Below, piece after piece: positions 1 through 11,467 of a DNA stretch of 64,000 bases; the stretch's first letter is position 1; each line of letters opens with the position of its first letter. A program made the position numbers and the translations under genes. The notes under the pieces are model-generated. The model was not told the origin of the DNA, did not search any database, and saw nothing but the letters and a program-made list of their open reading frames with translations. Source of the DNA: Lycium barbarum (Eukaryota; Streptophyta; Magnoliopsida; Solanales; Solanaceae). The stretch is from positions 16,008,336 through 16,072,335 of the forward strand of contig NC_083340.1 of assembly GCF_019175385.1 (NCBI RefSeq), given 5' to 3'.

Positions 1-454
1 GGAGATTCAAGCCCACTGCAGCAAATTTACCGGTCCAGCAGTAATCTTTCTGACTTGTCCCCTCCAGGATACAACAGCCCGAACACGTCGTATAACTCAA
101 CGAACTCTGGACAAGATGTTGAGTCCAAAGCTCCACCAAAAGAACACCTTCCTTCAACTAATAAACTCTTTTATTTTTACTTTCCTCACTTTTATGAATT
201 CTCCAAAGGATATATATTTTTCCTTTCTACTCTCACAAGTTAAGGATTTTTTCTATGTATTTGAATGTGTGTTATGGAGAATAATAATTCATCCTTTTAT
301 AGTGGATGAAAAGGTATAGTAGTCACTTTTTTTTTACCACAAAAACGTGTGAAACATTTACCAAATTTGTTGTTTTGTGGCTGCTACCAATGTGAAATGT
401 ATGGTCAAATTTTGTGGGCATTGTAATATTAAAATGCTAAAACAAGACCTTACA
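1..454 (-). repeat. Copia 3' LTR, cut by the window edge
   Basis: Positions 1-454 repeat 5101-5554 with a single base difference (C at 384, T at 5484), so this is the second LTR of the minus-strand Copia element. Read on the minus strand it begins TGTAAGGTC at 454. Its far end, and the target-site duplication on that side, lie left of the window. A purine-rich tract (GAGTGGGGGAT on the minus strand, 455-465) abuts it and is the expected polypurine tract priming plus-strand synthesis. Confidence 0.95.
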
Positions 455-465
455 ATCCCCCACTC

Positions 466-1011
466 ATTTTAATATTAACATAAGAGAGTTTATCAGTTGA
501 AAGTAGATTAATATGCATAATGAAGGTGTGCTCTGCATTGAACCTTCACTTAGTAAAATAATAATCTTTACTCCAGAGCCGTAGTGGTCTCAAACTTGAA
601 CTATGACTGCTTTAGTGAAATAAAGAATTACTGCTTACACATAATAATCAAGGTGTTGACATGAGCTTTAGTAGCCAGCACATTACGGCCTTGTGCTATC
701 CCGGTTTTCATGAGTGCTTTTGAGAACGAGCCCAATTCTCATAGAAAGCGGCCTACTTCCACACTCACATAGGTGAAATCTGTCAAGAGTGCTTTTGCAA
801 CTTAACACCCCACTCATACGAGCTACAGAGTTTCATTAAGAGTTTATAAACTCAACCTCCACAAATTGTTACAGAATAATGCACTTACATCATAGGGAGG
901 GAATAAATAAAATAGTGCATTTTTCTCAACAAGTCATCATATGATTCGTTTTTCCCATTGAACCTGGTTATAGGATCTCTAGTCCCCAGGTTGGGTTTCC
1001 TCATATACGAC
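466..1011 (-). other. Copia 3' untranslated internal region
   Basis: About 550 bp lie between the end of pol and the polypurine tract. I see no open frame or further motif. It is an unusually long non-coding tail for a Copia element but shows no sign of a captured gene. Confidence 0.6.
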
Positions 1012-1155
1012 TCATGAATTTATGGGCTTCAATCCCATCCCCCTCGATGTGCTCCAGACCTTTTCTCTTGCCAAGGCCTTGGTTAGTGGATCTGCAAGAT
1101 TATCACAAGATTTGACATAATCAACATTAATGGTACCACTTGTCAAATATGATCT
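1012..1155 (-). pseudogene. Frameshifted C-terminal tail of Copia RNase H
   Basis: Directly downstream of the polyprotein stop, another minus-strand frame encodes the expected end of Copia pol, including YVKS and the ADPLTK motif, and ends at a TGA at 1012-1014. A one-base loss around 1155-1160 explains the split. This marks a recent lesion, because the LTRs are almost identical. Confidence 0.8.
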
Positions 1156-4100
1156 CAAGTACTGTGTTTTCTCCTTATAGATCTGGATTTACCGTTATAA
1201 TAACGGTTTTGAACTCTACCAATTGCAGCGGTGCTATCACAATGAATTAAAATAGGAGGAATTGGTTTTTCAAAATAAGGAATTTGAAATAATAAATCTC
1301 TTAACCAATTCGCTTCTTCAGTAGCTGAAGCTAAAGCAATTAGTTCAGCCTCCATGGTAGAGTTATCAATAATAGTTTGCTTTTTTGATTTCCAACAAAT
1401 AGCACCACCTGCCAACGTAAAGATATAACCAGTGGTAGAACAGGAATCACCAGATAAAGTGTTCCAATCTGCATCAGTAAAGCCTTCAAGTACAGCAGGA
1501 TATTTTTTATAAAACAAGCCATAGGTTTTTGTACCAACTAAATATTTCATAACTCTCGTTATGTCATGCCAATGTTCACTACCTGGCTTGCTTGTAAACC
1601 TGCTAAGTACTTCAACTGCATACGCAATATCAGGCCTAGTGCAATCAGTCACATATCTCAAACTTCCAATTAAGCTAGCATATTCCTTTTGATTTATCAC
1701 ATCATTGTCACTTTGAACAGGAAACAAGTGAACACTTGAATCAAAAGGAGTTATAACATGCTTGCAATCAAGAAAGTTATATTTTTTCAATATTTTCTCA
1801 ACATAATGTGACTGGTCAAGGAATATTCCATCACATGTTTTAGTAATTTTTATTCCAAGAATTAAATTTGCCTCACCAAGATCTTTCATGTCAAAATGGC
1901 TTCTAAGAATATTTTTAGTTTCATCAATAACATTCATGTTAGAGCCAAAGATCAATAAATCATCAACATAGAGGCAAACAATAACATGTGAATTATTCCA
2001 AGACTTATGATAGATGCACTTATCACATTCGTTTGTTTTAAAACCATTTTCAATCATGCAGGAATCAAATTTCTCATGCCATTGCTTTGGTGCCTGTTTC
2101 AAGCCATATAGGGATTTAGTAAGTTTACACACTTTGCTTTCTTGGCCTGCTTCAATAAAACCTTCGGGTTGTTCTATATAAATTTTCTCATTTAGGTCCC
2201 CATATAAAAAAGCAGTTTTTACATCCATTTGGTGAATGTGCAAATCAAAAATTGCAGCAATAGCAATTAAAAGCCTTATGGATGTAATTCTAGTTACCGG
2301 AGAAAAAGTATCAAAAAATTCTAGGCCTTCTAGTTGTTTAAAACATTTAGCAACTAGTCTAGCCTTATATTTATCAACAGAGCCATCCCGTTTTAACTTT
2401 TTTCTAAGGACCCATTTACACCCAATTGTTTTACAACCCGGTGGTAATTCAACTAACTTCCAAGTTTTATTGAAAATAAGTGACTCCATTTCATCATTTA
2501 CAGCCTCTTTCCAAAAAATAGCATCATGTGAAGATAAAGCTTCTTGTAAATTGAGAGGGTCATCTCCAACATTAAAAACATAAAAATCAGGACCAAAATC
2601 TTTTTCTACTCTAGCTCTTTTGCTTCTTCTTAATTCAACATCATCACTTTTTTTATTTTTCAAAACAGAAGTAGAAGAGCTAGGTAGTGACAAAATATTT
2701 TCATTAGTCCTATGACCCCCACTATTTTTAGAATCAAATGGAAATTTATTTTCATGAAAAATAGCATCTCCTGATTCTATTATTATATTATCTTCAAGAC
2801 TAAAAAATCTATAGGCTGTACTATTTGAAGCATAACCAAGAAAAACACAAGTAGTAACTTTTTTACCTAATTTACTTATTTTGGGATCCATTAGCCTTAC
2901 ATAAGCTAGACAACCCCAAACTCTTAGATATCCCAAATTTGGCTTGTGACCTCTCCACAACTCAAATGGTATTAATTTAGTCTTTTTATGAGGCACACGA
3001 TTTAACACATAACAAGCAGTTAAAATAGCTTCACCCCAAAAATTTAAAGGTGCACTCGACTCAATAAGTATGACATTTGTCAACTCAACCAAAGTTCTAT
3101 TTTTTCTCTCCGCTACACCATTAGATGCAGGAGAGTAAGGTGGAGTAGTTTCATGAATTATTCCCAACAATCTAACAAAAGAATTAAACTCGTTAGACTC
3201 ATATTCACGGCCTCTATCACTTCTAATTCTATTTATTTTTCTACCAAACTGATTTTCAACTTCATGGAGATAAATTTTAAAATTTTCAAAAGAGTCACTT
3301 TTATTTTTCATCAAGAAAACATATGTATACTTAGAAAAGTCATCAATAAAAGTGATAAAATATTTATTTCCTCCACGAGTTAAAATTCCTCCAAGTTCAC
3401 AAATATCAGTATGAATTAACTCTAATAATTCAGTTTTTCTTTCAACTTGGAAATGAGGCCTCTTTGTGATTTTGGCTTTACTACAAGCCTCACATTTTTC
3501 AAAATCCTTTTTAATCATTGGGATTAATCCTAAACTACTCATGATTCCCACATAACGATTATTAATATGACACAAACGAGCATGCCAAAAATTAGTGGAA
3601 GAAAGCATGTAAACAGAATTAGTAACTTTATTCATCTCAACATTCAGCTTGAACATCCCATCACAAGCATACTCCTTTCCCACAAAAATACCTTTTTTCA
3701 CTATTACATATTGATCAGATTCAATAATCTGTTTGAAGCCTGCTTTATTAAGAAGAAAACTAGACATCAAATTTTTTCTCATGGAAAGAGTAAAAAGTAC
3801 ATCTTTTAGAGTTAACACCCTTCCTGAGGTAAAGCTCAACTCGACATCTCCCTTTCCAAGCACTTGAGTAGTGTGAGAATCACCAAGCATGATGGTTTTG
3901 GGCTCCTCAAATGGAGTATACACTTTGAACCAATCTTTGTCATAGCAGACATGACGGTTTGCACCAGAATCAGCCCACCATCCATCAACATTTTCAACCA
4001 TATTTATGTCTGTTATCACTGCCACAAGTGGCTCTTCGGTAACGTTCGCCTGAGGTGTAGGACCACGTTTCCGAAACTTGCAAAATCGAGCAATATGCCC

Positions 4101-4982
4101 ACTCTTGCCACAGACAAAGCATGGTCCTCTATTTTGTGCTTGTTGATTTTGTGCTTGTTGATTTTGTGCTTGGTTGATACCACTATTATTATTCTTGGGA
4201 GGTCTACCGTTATTTTTCTTAAATATTTTCTTCTTAGGCTTCATAGAGGTATTTTTGTTAGCATTAGGAGCAACATTATTTGAAGTAATTAAATTTACCT
4301 TATTTGTGACGGGTTGTAAGTTGCTCTCTTCCGTTTGCAAAAGTGCATCTTGGCCCCTTGCTTCTTCCTCCATGCGGATTCGCATAATCAACGTCTCAAG
4401 AGAGGTTTCCTTTTGTTTGTGGCGCATATTTTTTTGAAATTCCTTCCATGAAGGTGGAAGTTTATCTATTATGCCACAAACAATAAGGTTATCCTCAATT
4501 TTTATATCCTCGGACCTGAGCTCTCCAACGATCATTATAAAATCTTGGGCTTGGTCTGCCACTGATTTGTTGTCCACCATTTGGAAACGAAAAAATCTAC
4601 TAGCAGCATATTTTTTCGCTCCAGCCTCCTCGGTATCATATTTACTCTGCAACGCTTTCCATATTTTCTTTGCAGTAGAGTAATTTCTATCATAATAATC
4701 ATAAAAATTATCTGATAGACAATTAAGTAAATAATACCGACACTTGTATGAATCTTCATCGTACTGTTCAGTTTTTTCTTGAAGAGAAATAAGTTCTTCA
4801 TCATTCATGGAAGTGTTGTCTATTTTATTTGGATTCTTCTCAGTTAACACATAAGAAACATGGAGAAGACTTAAGTAGAAAAGTACTTTACCCTTCCATC
4901 TCTTAAAATGAGTACCGTTGAACCGAAATGGCTTGTTAAGATCTCCTACTTTGACATCCGCCGATTTTTCAATTGTAGCCAT
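1155..4982 (-). CDS. Ty1/copia gag-pol polyprotein
   Basis: This 1275-residue single frame has Copia domain order. It starts with a UBN2-like Gag ([14 protein letters not shown]) containing a Gln/Asn-rich micro-repeat. A CCHC zinc knuckle ([14 protein letters not shown]) lies near residues 287-300. The aspartic protease has DSGAN near 336. The integrase has an HHCC finger, HTDIC near 523, SDRGREY near 590 and GVAERKNRT near 624. The reverse transcriptase has [11 protein letters not shown] near 925 and YVDDLLIFG near 1003, and RNase H has TDADWN near 1170. The product would form particles and drive reverse transcription and integration. The frame stops early at HST inside RNase H; the remaining about 48 codons, with the usual ADPLTK motif, continue in another frame (1012-1155). 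One base therefore appears missing, and this copy probably lacks the native RNase H tail although the rest is intact. Confidence 0.96.
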   Translation of the reverse strand: MATIEKSADVKVGDLNKPFRFNGTHFKRWKGKVLFYLSLLHVSYVLTEKNPNKIDNTSMNDEELISLQEKTEQYDEDSYKCRYYLLNCLSDNFYDYYDRNYSTAKKIWKALQSKYDTEEAGAKKYAASRFFRFQMVDNKSVADQAQDFIMIVGELRSEDIKIEDNLIVCGIIDKLPPSWKEFQKNMRHKQKETSLETLIMRIRMEEEARGQDALLQTEESNLQPVTNKVNLITSNNVAPNANKNTSMKPKKKIFKKNNGRPPKNNNSGINQAQNQQAQNQQAQNRGPCFVCGKSGHIARFCKFRKRGPTPQANVTEEPLVAVITDINMVENVDGWWADSGANRHVCYDKDWFKVYTPFEEPKTIMLGDSHTTQVLGKGDVELSFTSGRVLTLKDVLFTLSMRKNLMSSFLLNKAGFKQIIESDQYVIVKKGIFVGKEYACDGMFKLNVEMNKVTNSVYMLSSTNFWHARLCHINNRYVGIMSSLGLIPMIKKDFEKCEACSKAKITKRPHFQVERKTELLELIHTDICELGGILTRGGNKYFITFIDDFSKYTYVFLMKNKSDSFENFKIYLHEVENQFGRKINRIRSDRGREYESNEFNSFVRLLGIIHETTPPYSPASNGVAERKNRTLVELTNVILIESSAPLNFWGEAILTACYVLNRVPHKKTKLIPFELWRGHKPNLGYLRVWGCLAYVRLMDPKISKLGKKVTTCVFLGYASNSTAYRFFSLEDNIIIESGDAIFHENKFPFDSKNSGGHRTNENILSLPSSSTSVLKNKKSDDVELRRSKRARVEKDFGPDFYVFNVGDDPLNLQEALSSHDAIFWKEAVNDEMESLIFNKTWKLVELPPGCKTIGCKWVLRKKLKRDGSVDKYKARLVAKCFKQLEGLEFFDTFSPVTRITSIRLLIAIAAIFDLHIHQMDVKTAFLYGDLNEKIYIEQPEGFIEAGQESKVCKLTKSLYGLKQAPKQWHEKFDSCMIENGFKTNECDKCIYHKSWNNSHVIVCLYVDDLLIFGSNMNVIDETKNILRSHFDMKDLGEANLILGIKITKTCDGIFLDQSHYVEKILKKYNFLDCKHVITPFDSSVHLFPVQSDNDVINQKEYASLIGSLRYVTDCTRPDIAYAVEVLSRFTSKPGSEHWHDITRVMKYLVGTKTYGLFYKKYPAVLEGFTDADWNTLSGDSCSTTGYIFTLAGGAICWKSKKQTIIDNSTMEAELIALASATEEANWLRDLLFQIPYFEKPIPPILIHCDSTAAIGRVQNRYYNGKSRSIRRKHST

Positions 4983-5068
4983 TTGAATCTCCTTAAAATT
5001 GTTGGTGATATTGCAATGAAATTACAATTACAATTGAAATATAACAATGAAGCAATAAAAAAAAATTA

Positions 5069-5554
5069 TGGCTGAGGCGCGGATATCTCGCTCTCTTTAA
5101 GGAGATTCAAGCCCACTGCAGCAAATTTACCGGTCCAGCAGTAATCTTTCTGACTTGTCCCCTCCAGGATACAACAGCCCGAACACGTCGTATAACTCAA
5201 CGAACTCTGGACAAGATGTTGAGTCCAAAGCTCCACCAAAAGAACACCTTCCTTCAACTAATAAACTCTTTTATTTTTACTTTCCTCACTTTTATGAATT
5301 CTCCAAAGGATATATATTTTTCCTTTCTACTCTCACAAGTTAAGGATTTTTTCTATGTATTTGAATGTGTGTTATGGAGAATAATAATTCATCCTTTTAT
5401 AGTGGATGAAAAGGTATAGTAGTCACTTTTTTTTTACCACAAAAACGTGTGAAACATTTACCAAATTTGTTGTTTTGTGGCTGTTACCAATGTGAAATGT
5501 ATGGTCAAATTTTGTGGGCATTGTAATATTAAAATGCTAAAACAAGACCTTACA
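5069..5554 (-). repeat. Copia 5' LTR
   Basis: This is the upstream LTR of the minus-strand Copia element. The outer end is certain: minus strand TGTAAGG starting at 5554, where similarity to the other LTR stops. The inner end is a guess. 5101-5554 is matched inside the window, and 5069 is the next plausible CA terminus. I do not recognise a canonical initiator-Met primer-binding site beside it, so the inner boundary may be off by tens of bases. The bases beyond the outer end are CATAG, the expected target duplication, but the partner copy is outside the window. Confidence 0.88.
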
Positions 5555-5643
5555 CATAGTACATATATACTACTTGTATGAAGAGTTTTAACCACCCAAA
5601 TAGAAATGATTTGGTTACATAGGCGCATGCTGGTCTAGCCTCT

Positions 5644-7399
5644 TTAAGTAGACATAGTTGGAAATGGACGAAGTCTCGCTACTGGAACACAATTTAGAGT
5701 ATTAGCTATGCGAAGGGTGATCCCAGGTCTCGCTTCCATGTCAATTTTTCCAGTATCTTTGTCACTAAGTCTCCATTCAAAGCACTGAATCATGGCAGCA
5801 AGGGTTGTTAAAATTACTTGTAATGCTAATGTTATTCCAGGGCAACCTCTTCTCCCGCTCCCAAATGGTAAAAACTGGTAATGTTGTCCCCTCAAGTCAA
5901 GTTGAGTTTTAGTGCTTCCATCTTCATTCAGGAACCTTTCTGGTTTAAATTCAAGTGGATTTTCCCAACATTTTGGATCCCTATTAATAGCCCAAACGTT
6001 AACCATTAGTGTGGACTTTGCCGGTATGTGGTATCCTCCGACACTACAGTCTTCATTTGATGCTCTAACAATCAGTGGTATGGTGGGATGAAGTCTCATA
6101 GTTTCCTTCAAGATGGCTTGAAGGTAAGGTAGGTCTTCAATATCTGATTCTTCCACGAGTCGGCTCTTCCCAATAACAGAATCAATTTCGTGTGCTGCTT
6201 TCTGCATAATGTTTGGATGGTTGATTAGCGCGGCCATCACCCACTCTATAGTAACAGCTGATGTATCGGTTCCAGCAACAAATAAGTCCTGCGAAAATTT
6301 GAACAACAACCAGTTATCCCGTCACATACAATAATATGTAGCCGTGTAGAATTTGAAACGATTTAACTTATTCATACTGATATTTCAAGTAGTTTTTATA
6401 TTGTCAATGTATTTTAATTTGTATCTATTGTAGCAGGTAACCTACCTTATTTTCCAAAGTTACTAAATGAGAACTATTAGACTGGGTCGTCATTACCTGG
6501 ATGAAAGCCTTGATATTCTCTCTTGTCAGTTTTCTCTCTGAGCTCTCGTCTTCAGATATATCAAGTAAAATATCAAGCAGATCTTTTATTACTTCACCTG
6601 ATCCGTTCCTCTTTATGTTCGCCTCTTGGTGTTCAATTATTGTTCTTTCCATCACCATATCGATCCTGTTGCAAACATCCTTGAGCTTCTTCCCATATCC
6701 GTGCAAATCTACGTTCTTTAAAAATTTAATATAATCTGATGGATTGAACTTTCCAATCAGCTCAGTTGCCTCTTGACTGAGTTTCCTTATATTCCCAGCT
6801 TCATCTTCAGTCCCAGAGCACCTTGTACTCGTAGCCATTCTTGAAATCACATTATTTGTCAACATTACAAGTTCACGTCCAACATCTACTGTTTCCTCTG
6901 CTTTGGCCTTGATTAACAGTAATTCAATGAACTTGTTTATTTCCTGACTTCTAACAGGATGCAACAGTTGCAGTGTTTTTCCACCAAGGAGTTCAGTCAT
7001 GCATAGTTTCTTCATAAACCTCCAGTAAGGTCCATATGGTGCAAATGCGAAACCCTGTGAGCCATAAGTTAGATAATCAATAGTTGCTGTTAGAGGTCGA
7101 TCAGAGAAGGATGTCTCGTGAGTTTTGAGGAATTCTTTGGCCATTTCTGGCGAAGAAACAACTGCACACGGTACAGAACCAAACCATAGGAGCATCAAGG
7201 GTCCATATTTATCAGAGAGCTTCTGAAATGATTGGTGAAGCAACGGAGCGAGGACATGGAAGTGGCCTATGATTGGAAGAGCAAAGGGACCTGGAGGAAG
7301 GCGACAAGTGGGACGCTTTCTGAGCAAAGCTCGAAGCAAGATCGTCGGGATGAGCCATGAGAGGAATAGAATGATGTAGCTATTCATATCTGCCATCAT
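5644..7399 (-). CDS. Cytochrome P450, CYP93-like (2 exons)
   Basis: Exons are 6497-7399 and 5644-6288, joined by a 208-bp phase-0 GT-AG intron, giving 515 residues, normal for a plant microsomal P450. An N-terminal hydrophobic anchor ([17 protein letters not shown]) is followed by the proline hinge PPGP. A helix-C segment is near residues 117-128. The I-helix oxygen-activating motif AGTDTS is at 306-311, the ExxR pair at 363-366, PERF at 417-420, and the heme loop [10 protein letters not shown] has Cys 450. The intron, just before [10 protein letters not shown], is where A-type CYP93 genes carry theirs. Family knowledge makes it an ER-bound monooxygenase using P450 reductase; many CYP93 enzymes act on flavonoids, isoflavonoids or triterpenes, but the substrate cannot be read from sequence. 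Two adjacent ATGs open the frame and the upstream one is used here. Subfamily CYP93A is an inference. Confidence 0.94.
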
Positions 7400-7443
7400 C
7401 TGATTAGCTTGCTGCTTACTGGAAGACTAACTTGTGCAGCTAG

Positions 7444-7451
7444 CTATTTAA
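7444..7451 (-). promoter_or_regulatory. Possible TATA element of the P450 gene
   Basis: The minus strand reads TTAAATAG 45-52 bases before the P450 start codon. Position and composition suit a TATA box but would leave a very short leader. No experimental support is visible. Confidence 0.3.
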
Positions 7452-8000
7452 GCAGTGAGGTGATGTCATTTATTTTCCATAGCCTTGTATATCTTATTTA
7501 CTTGCCTATGCCTTTTGACACATTCTAGTTTGAGTCTGATATTCCTAGATAATATATCATCTTGTTTTCATGGTTTAAGCCAAGCATTTTACTAATCCCA
7601 AAGTCCCACATAAATAAGAAGCAAAAGAAGATACCTTGTTTTCGTGGGTTAGGCCAAGATCCTGGATCATTTTATTACAGAAACAGTCAAGCAGATGGAA
7701 CAAGCGAAAAAACCGATAATGTGCAGCACTATTATAGTGGAAGATCACTCAAACCTAGGATGTACATTATTTTGGAGTAAATATCTCAAAAGATCACTCA
7801 ACTATAAGAATTTATGTGATAAAGTCATTTAACTTTATTTTGTATCATAAAATCACTCAAGGTTTTCTCATATAAAATCACTCAATCAAATTTATCATCA
7901 TAAACTAGATTTGACATGGCAAAATAAATCAATTTTTCATGTCATGTAGAGATGGTCCCCACAAATCAACAAAATCTTCTCTTATTCATATATTAATTTA
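7452..8000. other. P450 upstream region with a short recurring motif
   Basis: No gene is seen. A degenerate motif of the form AAATCACTCAA recurs about four times between 7740 and 7890 (near 7743, 7788, 7850 and 7876). This looks like part of an old repeat. The rest is AT-rich and featureless. Confidence 0.4.
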
Positions 8001-9060
8001 GGCGGAATAGCCTGGGAGGCTACTTATCCAATTTTGTTATGCCAGTGTTCATACTTACGAGTTTGTCAACTAAATGCCTCTACCCTTAAAAAATAAGCAT
8101 TTTAAGCCCCTCTATCATTGTGTGTTCCTCACTTGCTCTGACATGGATGACTCATCAGAAAAATTAATGCCACATCATATCCACATCATTGGCCACGTCA
8201 TTTTTTATATTCATCTACCAAAAACATTTTTATCCTCTATTCCTTTTTCAAAATGTAATTTTTATATGAAAAAAAAATTGAAAGTTGCTAGATGATATTT
8301 TACACATCCTATAACCATTTTTCTCGCTAACAGATCCGCCAATGAAAAAACCAAAACCACCGCATCTCCGTCACCTCGCCGGCTGTAAATCCCCAAAAAA
8401 AAAAGATTTTCAGTGGCGGAAACACTGTATTTTCCCCATTCTCGTCTCTCCTTCACCTCCATGGATGAACAAATCATAATACATAAAAAAATTGGAAGAA
8501 AAAAAAAACTAACTATGCTGAATTCTAGGAAAAAAATAAATATTGCTGGACAAGGCAACATATATAGAAATGGCGTTCAATAAAGGACTTGAAGAGAGTT
8601 TTTCCGGTTGCCGACATTGAGTTCCCAGCCATTCTTTCTTGAAATAGGTCTGCTTTTTTCTTGACAATTGAATTGAAAATTGGATTCTCTCCAAAAATAT
8701 GAGTCAGAAAGAGAATTTGAGACGGGGACAAGATCTGAAGAAGAGGAGGAGGGGTGGGTGGGGGTCGGGGTGGGCGAGGGGAACTGAAGACTAAGAAGAG
8801 AGAAAGGGGAAGGGAATTTTTTTTATTATCTTTTGCTTTTAATTTTAATATTTTTAAATCAAAATTCTTGTATTCACTTAGATTTTAAACGCGTGTAACC
8901 ACATACTTTATCCGACTCAGCAAAATAAAAGCTACATAAGTTTGATCAATGGTCAAAGGGGTTTAAAATACCTATTTTGAACAGGATCAGGGTCTAGATG
9001 GAATCTTGAAGGAGGCATGACAAAACCGGACAAGTACAGAGCCTCCCAGGCTATTCCGCC
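8001..9060. mobile_element. Non-autonomous TIR DNA transposon (MULE-like)
   Basis: The first 20 bases (8001-8020, starting GGCGGAATAGCC) are the exact reverse complement of 9041-9060. With a 3-base gap the similarity continues for another 25-30 bases. The flanks are TTAATTTA at 7993-8000 and again at 9062-9069, or a 9-bp duplication with one mismatch if 7992 and 9061 are included. A target duplication of 8-9 bp favours hAT or Mutator-like ancestry. The 1060-bp body has no convincing coding sequence; small open frames in it (for example 8262-8561) have low-complexity composition. Confidence 0.85.
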
Positions 9061-9170
9061 TTTAATTTAATTAACACTTTATCCACTAACTTAACCATTT
9101 CTTACGGAAGATTAAGAGAATTAAGAATAATGGAAAGTAAGTTGCAATTAACCGATAGAGAAAAGACATT

Positions 9171-9201
<31 letters not shown>

Positions 9202-9711
9202 TTGGCATCAAAACTCACTTTAGCAACTAAACTTGTATATATATACCCCCTTAAACAGCATAAGTTTCAATTATTTTCAACCTCCGGTTGCCCAGACCAG
9301 TTGAGGCCTGGGTATTGTTTGGCACGCGCTATATTATTGGTCCACGTCATTATTTAATCCCCAACTAATTTTAACCCGTCCCCACTTAAAAAACCCGACC
9401 CATCCCAAACAAATACCCAATCGATTGTTCCAAACGACATTAAACCCTTTCCACTCCACAACTGATCGTTCTAAAGTCAAAAACCCAAAATATATGTAAA
9501 TCTTGTCGTTTTAGAGTGACATTGAAGATTAGTTAGCTACAAAGGTATACGATTCTTGTATTTTGAAGTTAGGGTTTCTCTAGATTTCGATTTTACTGTT
9601 TTACTTGCAAAAAAAACTTTATCTTTAACTTCTATTTCATTTTTTTGGTGTAAATGGTAACTGATTCTTGTAATTTTTCATTTGTTTTCGATTTTAGATT
9701 TTGTGAAGAAA
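9061..9711. other. Upstream region of the dead MULE transposase, with a C/A homopolymer
   Basis: There is no gene. A run of about 18 C followed by 10 A lies at 9171-9199. The rest probably belongs to the 5' terminal region of the MULE that follows; I could not find its terminal inverted repeat. Confidence 0.4.
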
Positions 9712-10028
9712 ATGGACGATGTGTTTGTGACTTTGAGGTTTAACCACAGAGGTAATTTAGAAAAAACCTCTCGTATTAAGTATGTTGGAGGAGGTGTGAT
9801 AGATTATTTTGATGTTGATGTTGATAAACTCTTATTTTGAGCTTGTTTACTATGTTAAAGAAATAGATTACAATGTTTCATCTTGTTATGTACATATTAG
9901 ACCACCTAAATGTCGGTATCTAGTAGAAGTTAAAAGTTATAGGGACATTATTGGTATTGTACCTCAATTAAAAAATGGAGATATTGTTATAATTTTTGTC
10001 ACTTATCTTGTTGAGGAACCTGTTGTGG

Positions 10029-10044
10029 TCCCCCCCCCCCCCCC
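10029..10044. repeat. Poly-C tract inside the dead transposase
   Basis: A run of about 16 C encodes a proline stretch and coincides with a frame change of the transposase, so slippage here is a likely frameshift cause. Confidence 0.75.
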
Positions 10045-11467
10045 CACCTATTACCCATGTGGGTGGGGAATCTTTTACTGCTTTTGATAACCCCACATGT
10101 GAAGATTTAAATGAGGGGGTTGGGATAGGTGAGGGTAGTCAAACATTTGGGGGTAGTGAAGGCTTAGGGTTTGAAGAGGCTACTGGTCTTGATGAATCCT
10201 TGGGTGGGACTTCAGCTACTGCTGCAGCTACTACTACTTCAACAGCTGATGATGATGATTATTATTCTTACTGGGAAAGTGAGAAAGAATCTGAGGAATC
10301 TGACAATGTAGTGGTAGTGGAAGGTGAAAAAGAAGAATTTGATAGTGATGTCCATGAGGAGGATAGGAATCTAAGGAAAGAAAGGGTGGTTGCAAAATCA
10401 AAGAAGAAGAAAGAAAAGGTTGTAGAGATCTGAAGGGATAGATTTAGGGCCAAAGAGTGTAGATATGGGACATGATGAGTATTTATCTAGGAGTAAGAGT
10501 ACCTTTGAAGGAAAATTGGGTGGGGATGAGACATTTTATGACTCAGATGAACCTGTTAGCTTTGAAATAGAGACTGATGATGAAGCTGATGATAAAGGTG
10601 AAGATGTGGTTGAAAAGCCTACCAAAAAGACAAGGAGACCAAATAGAATTAGAAATAGGGTTATATTTTTATCCTAAGTGTAAAGAAATAGTTTAGGAGA
10701 CTGGTCTTGCATTTGAAAGTGTTAAACAATTTAGGAAGGCAATTACTAGGTATTCAGTTCAAGAACATGTATAGTTGGATAAACATGTCAATGAACCAAC
10801 TAGGGTGAGGGTAAAGTGTACTGCTGGTTGTCCATGATTATTATTTGGCAGTTATGATTCTAGAACAAATGATTTTGTTGTGAAGAATTATAATCCTGTT
10901 CACAAGTGCAATGGCACAACAAAGAATAAATTGGTAAATTCCATGTATATTTCAGAAAGGTATAAGGATAGAATTATTTCAAAACCTGGCATTAGAATTT
11001 TTTAGCTCCAAAATTTGGTAAAAAAGGAATTGGAGGTGTATATTGGTAGGACTATGGCAAGGAAAGCCAGAAGCATTGTTTTGCAACAAATCATGGGTGA
11101 CCATGTGGAGGAGTTCAAAAGAATTTTGGATTATAGGGATGAGCTTTTAAGGACTAATCCATGTAGCATATGTGTGGTTAGGCTGAGTGAAGAAACTTTT
11201 GAAGGTGGAATCAAAATGTTTCAGTCCTTTTATATATGTTTTGATGCCATGAAGAAGGCATTCAAGGCTGGTTGTAGGAGAACAATTGGGTTGGATGGTT
11301 GTTTTTTAAAAGGTGTTAGTAAAGGTCAATTGCTTGTGGTTGTTTGTAAGGATGGGAACAACCAGATGCTACCAATGGCCTGGGCAGTGGTTGAAGTTGA
11401 GAATACTTTTACTTGGAGATGGTTTGTCAACATTCTAAAGCATGATCTTGAGCTTGGAGATGGGACT

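Larger units (their letters stand above)
1..5554 (-). mobile_element. Ty1/copia LTR retrotransposon, nearly complete
   Basis: The parts are an LTR at each end (left one truncated by the window), a polypurine tract, one long gag-pol frame and a non-coding leader at 4983-5068. The LTRs differ at one of 454 comparable positions, so the insertion is recent on an evolutionary scale. It lies in the same orientation as the P450 gene and begins 89 bp after that gene's stop codon, so P450 transcripts would run into the 5' LTR. Confidence 0.95.

Noticed and set aside
2236..4683. Several plus-strand open frames within the Copia polyprotein
   Set aside because: They are antisense shadows of gag-pol with no domain of their own.
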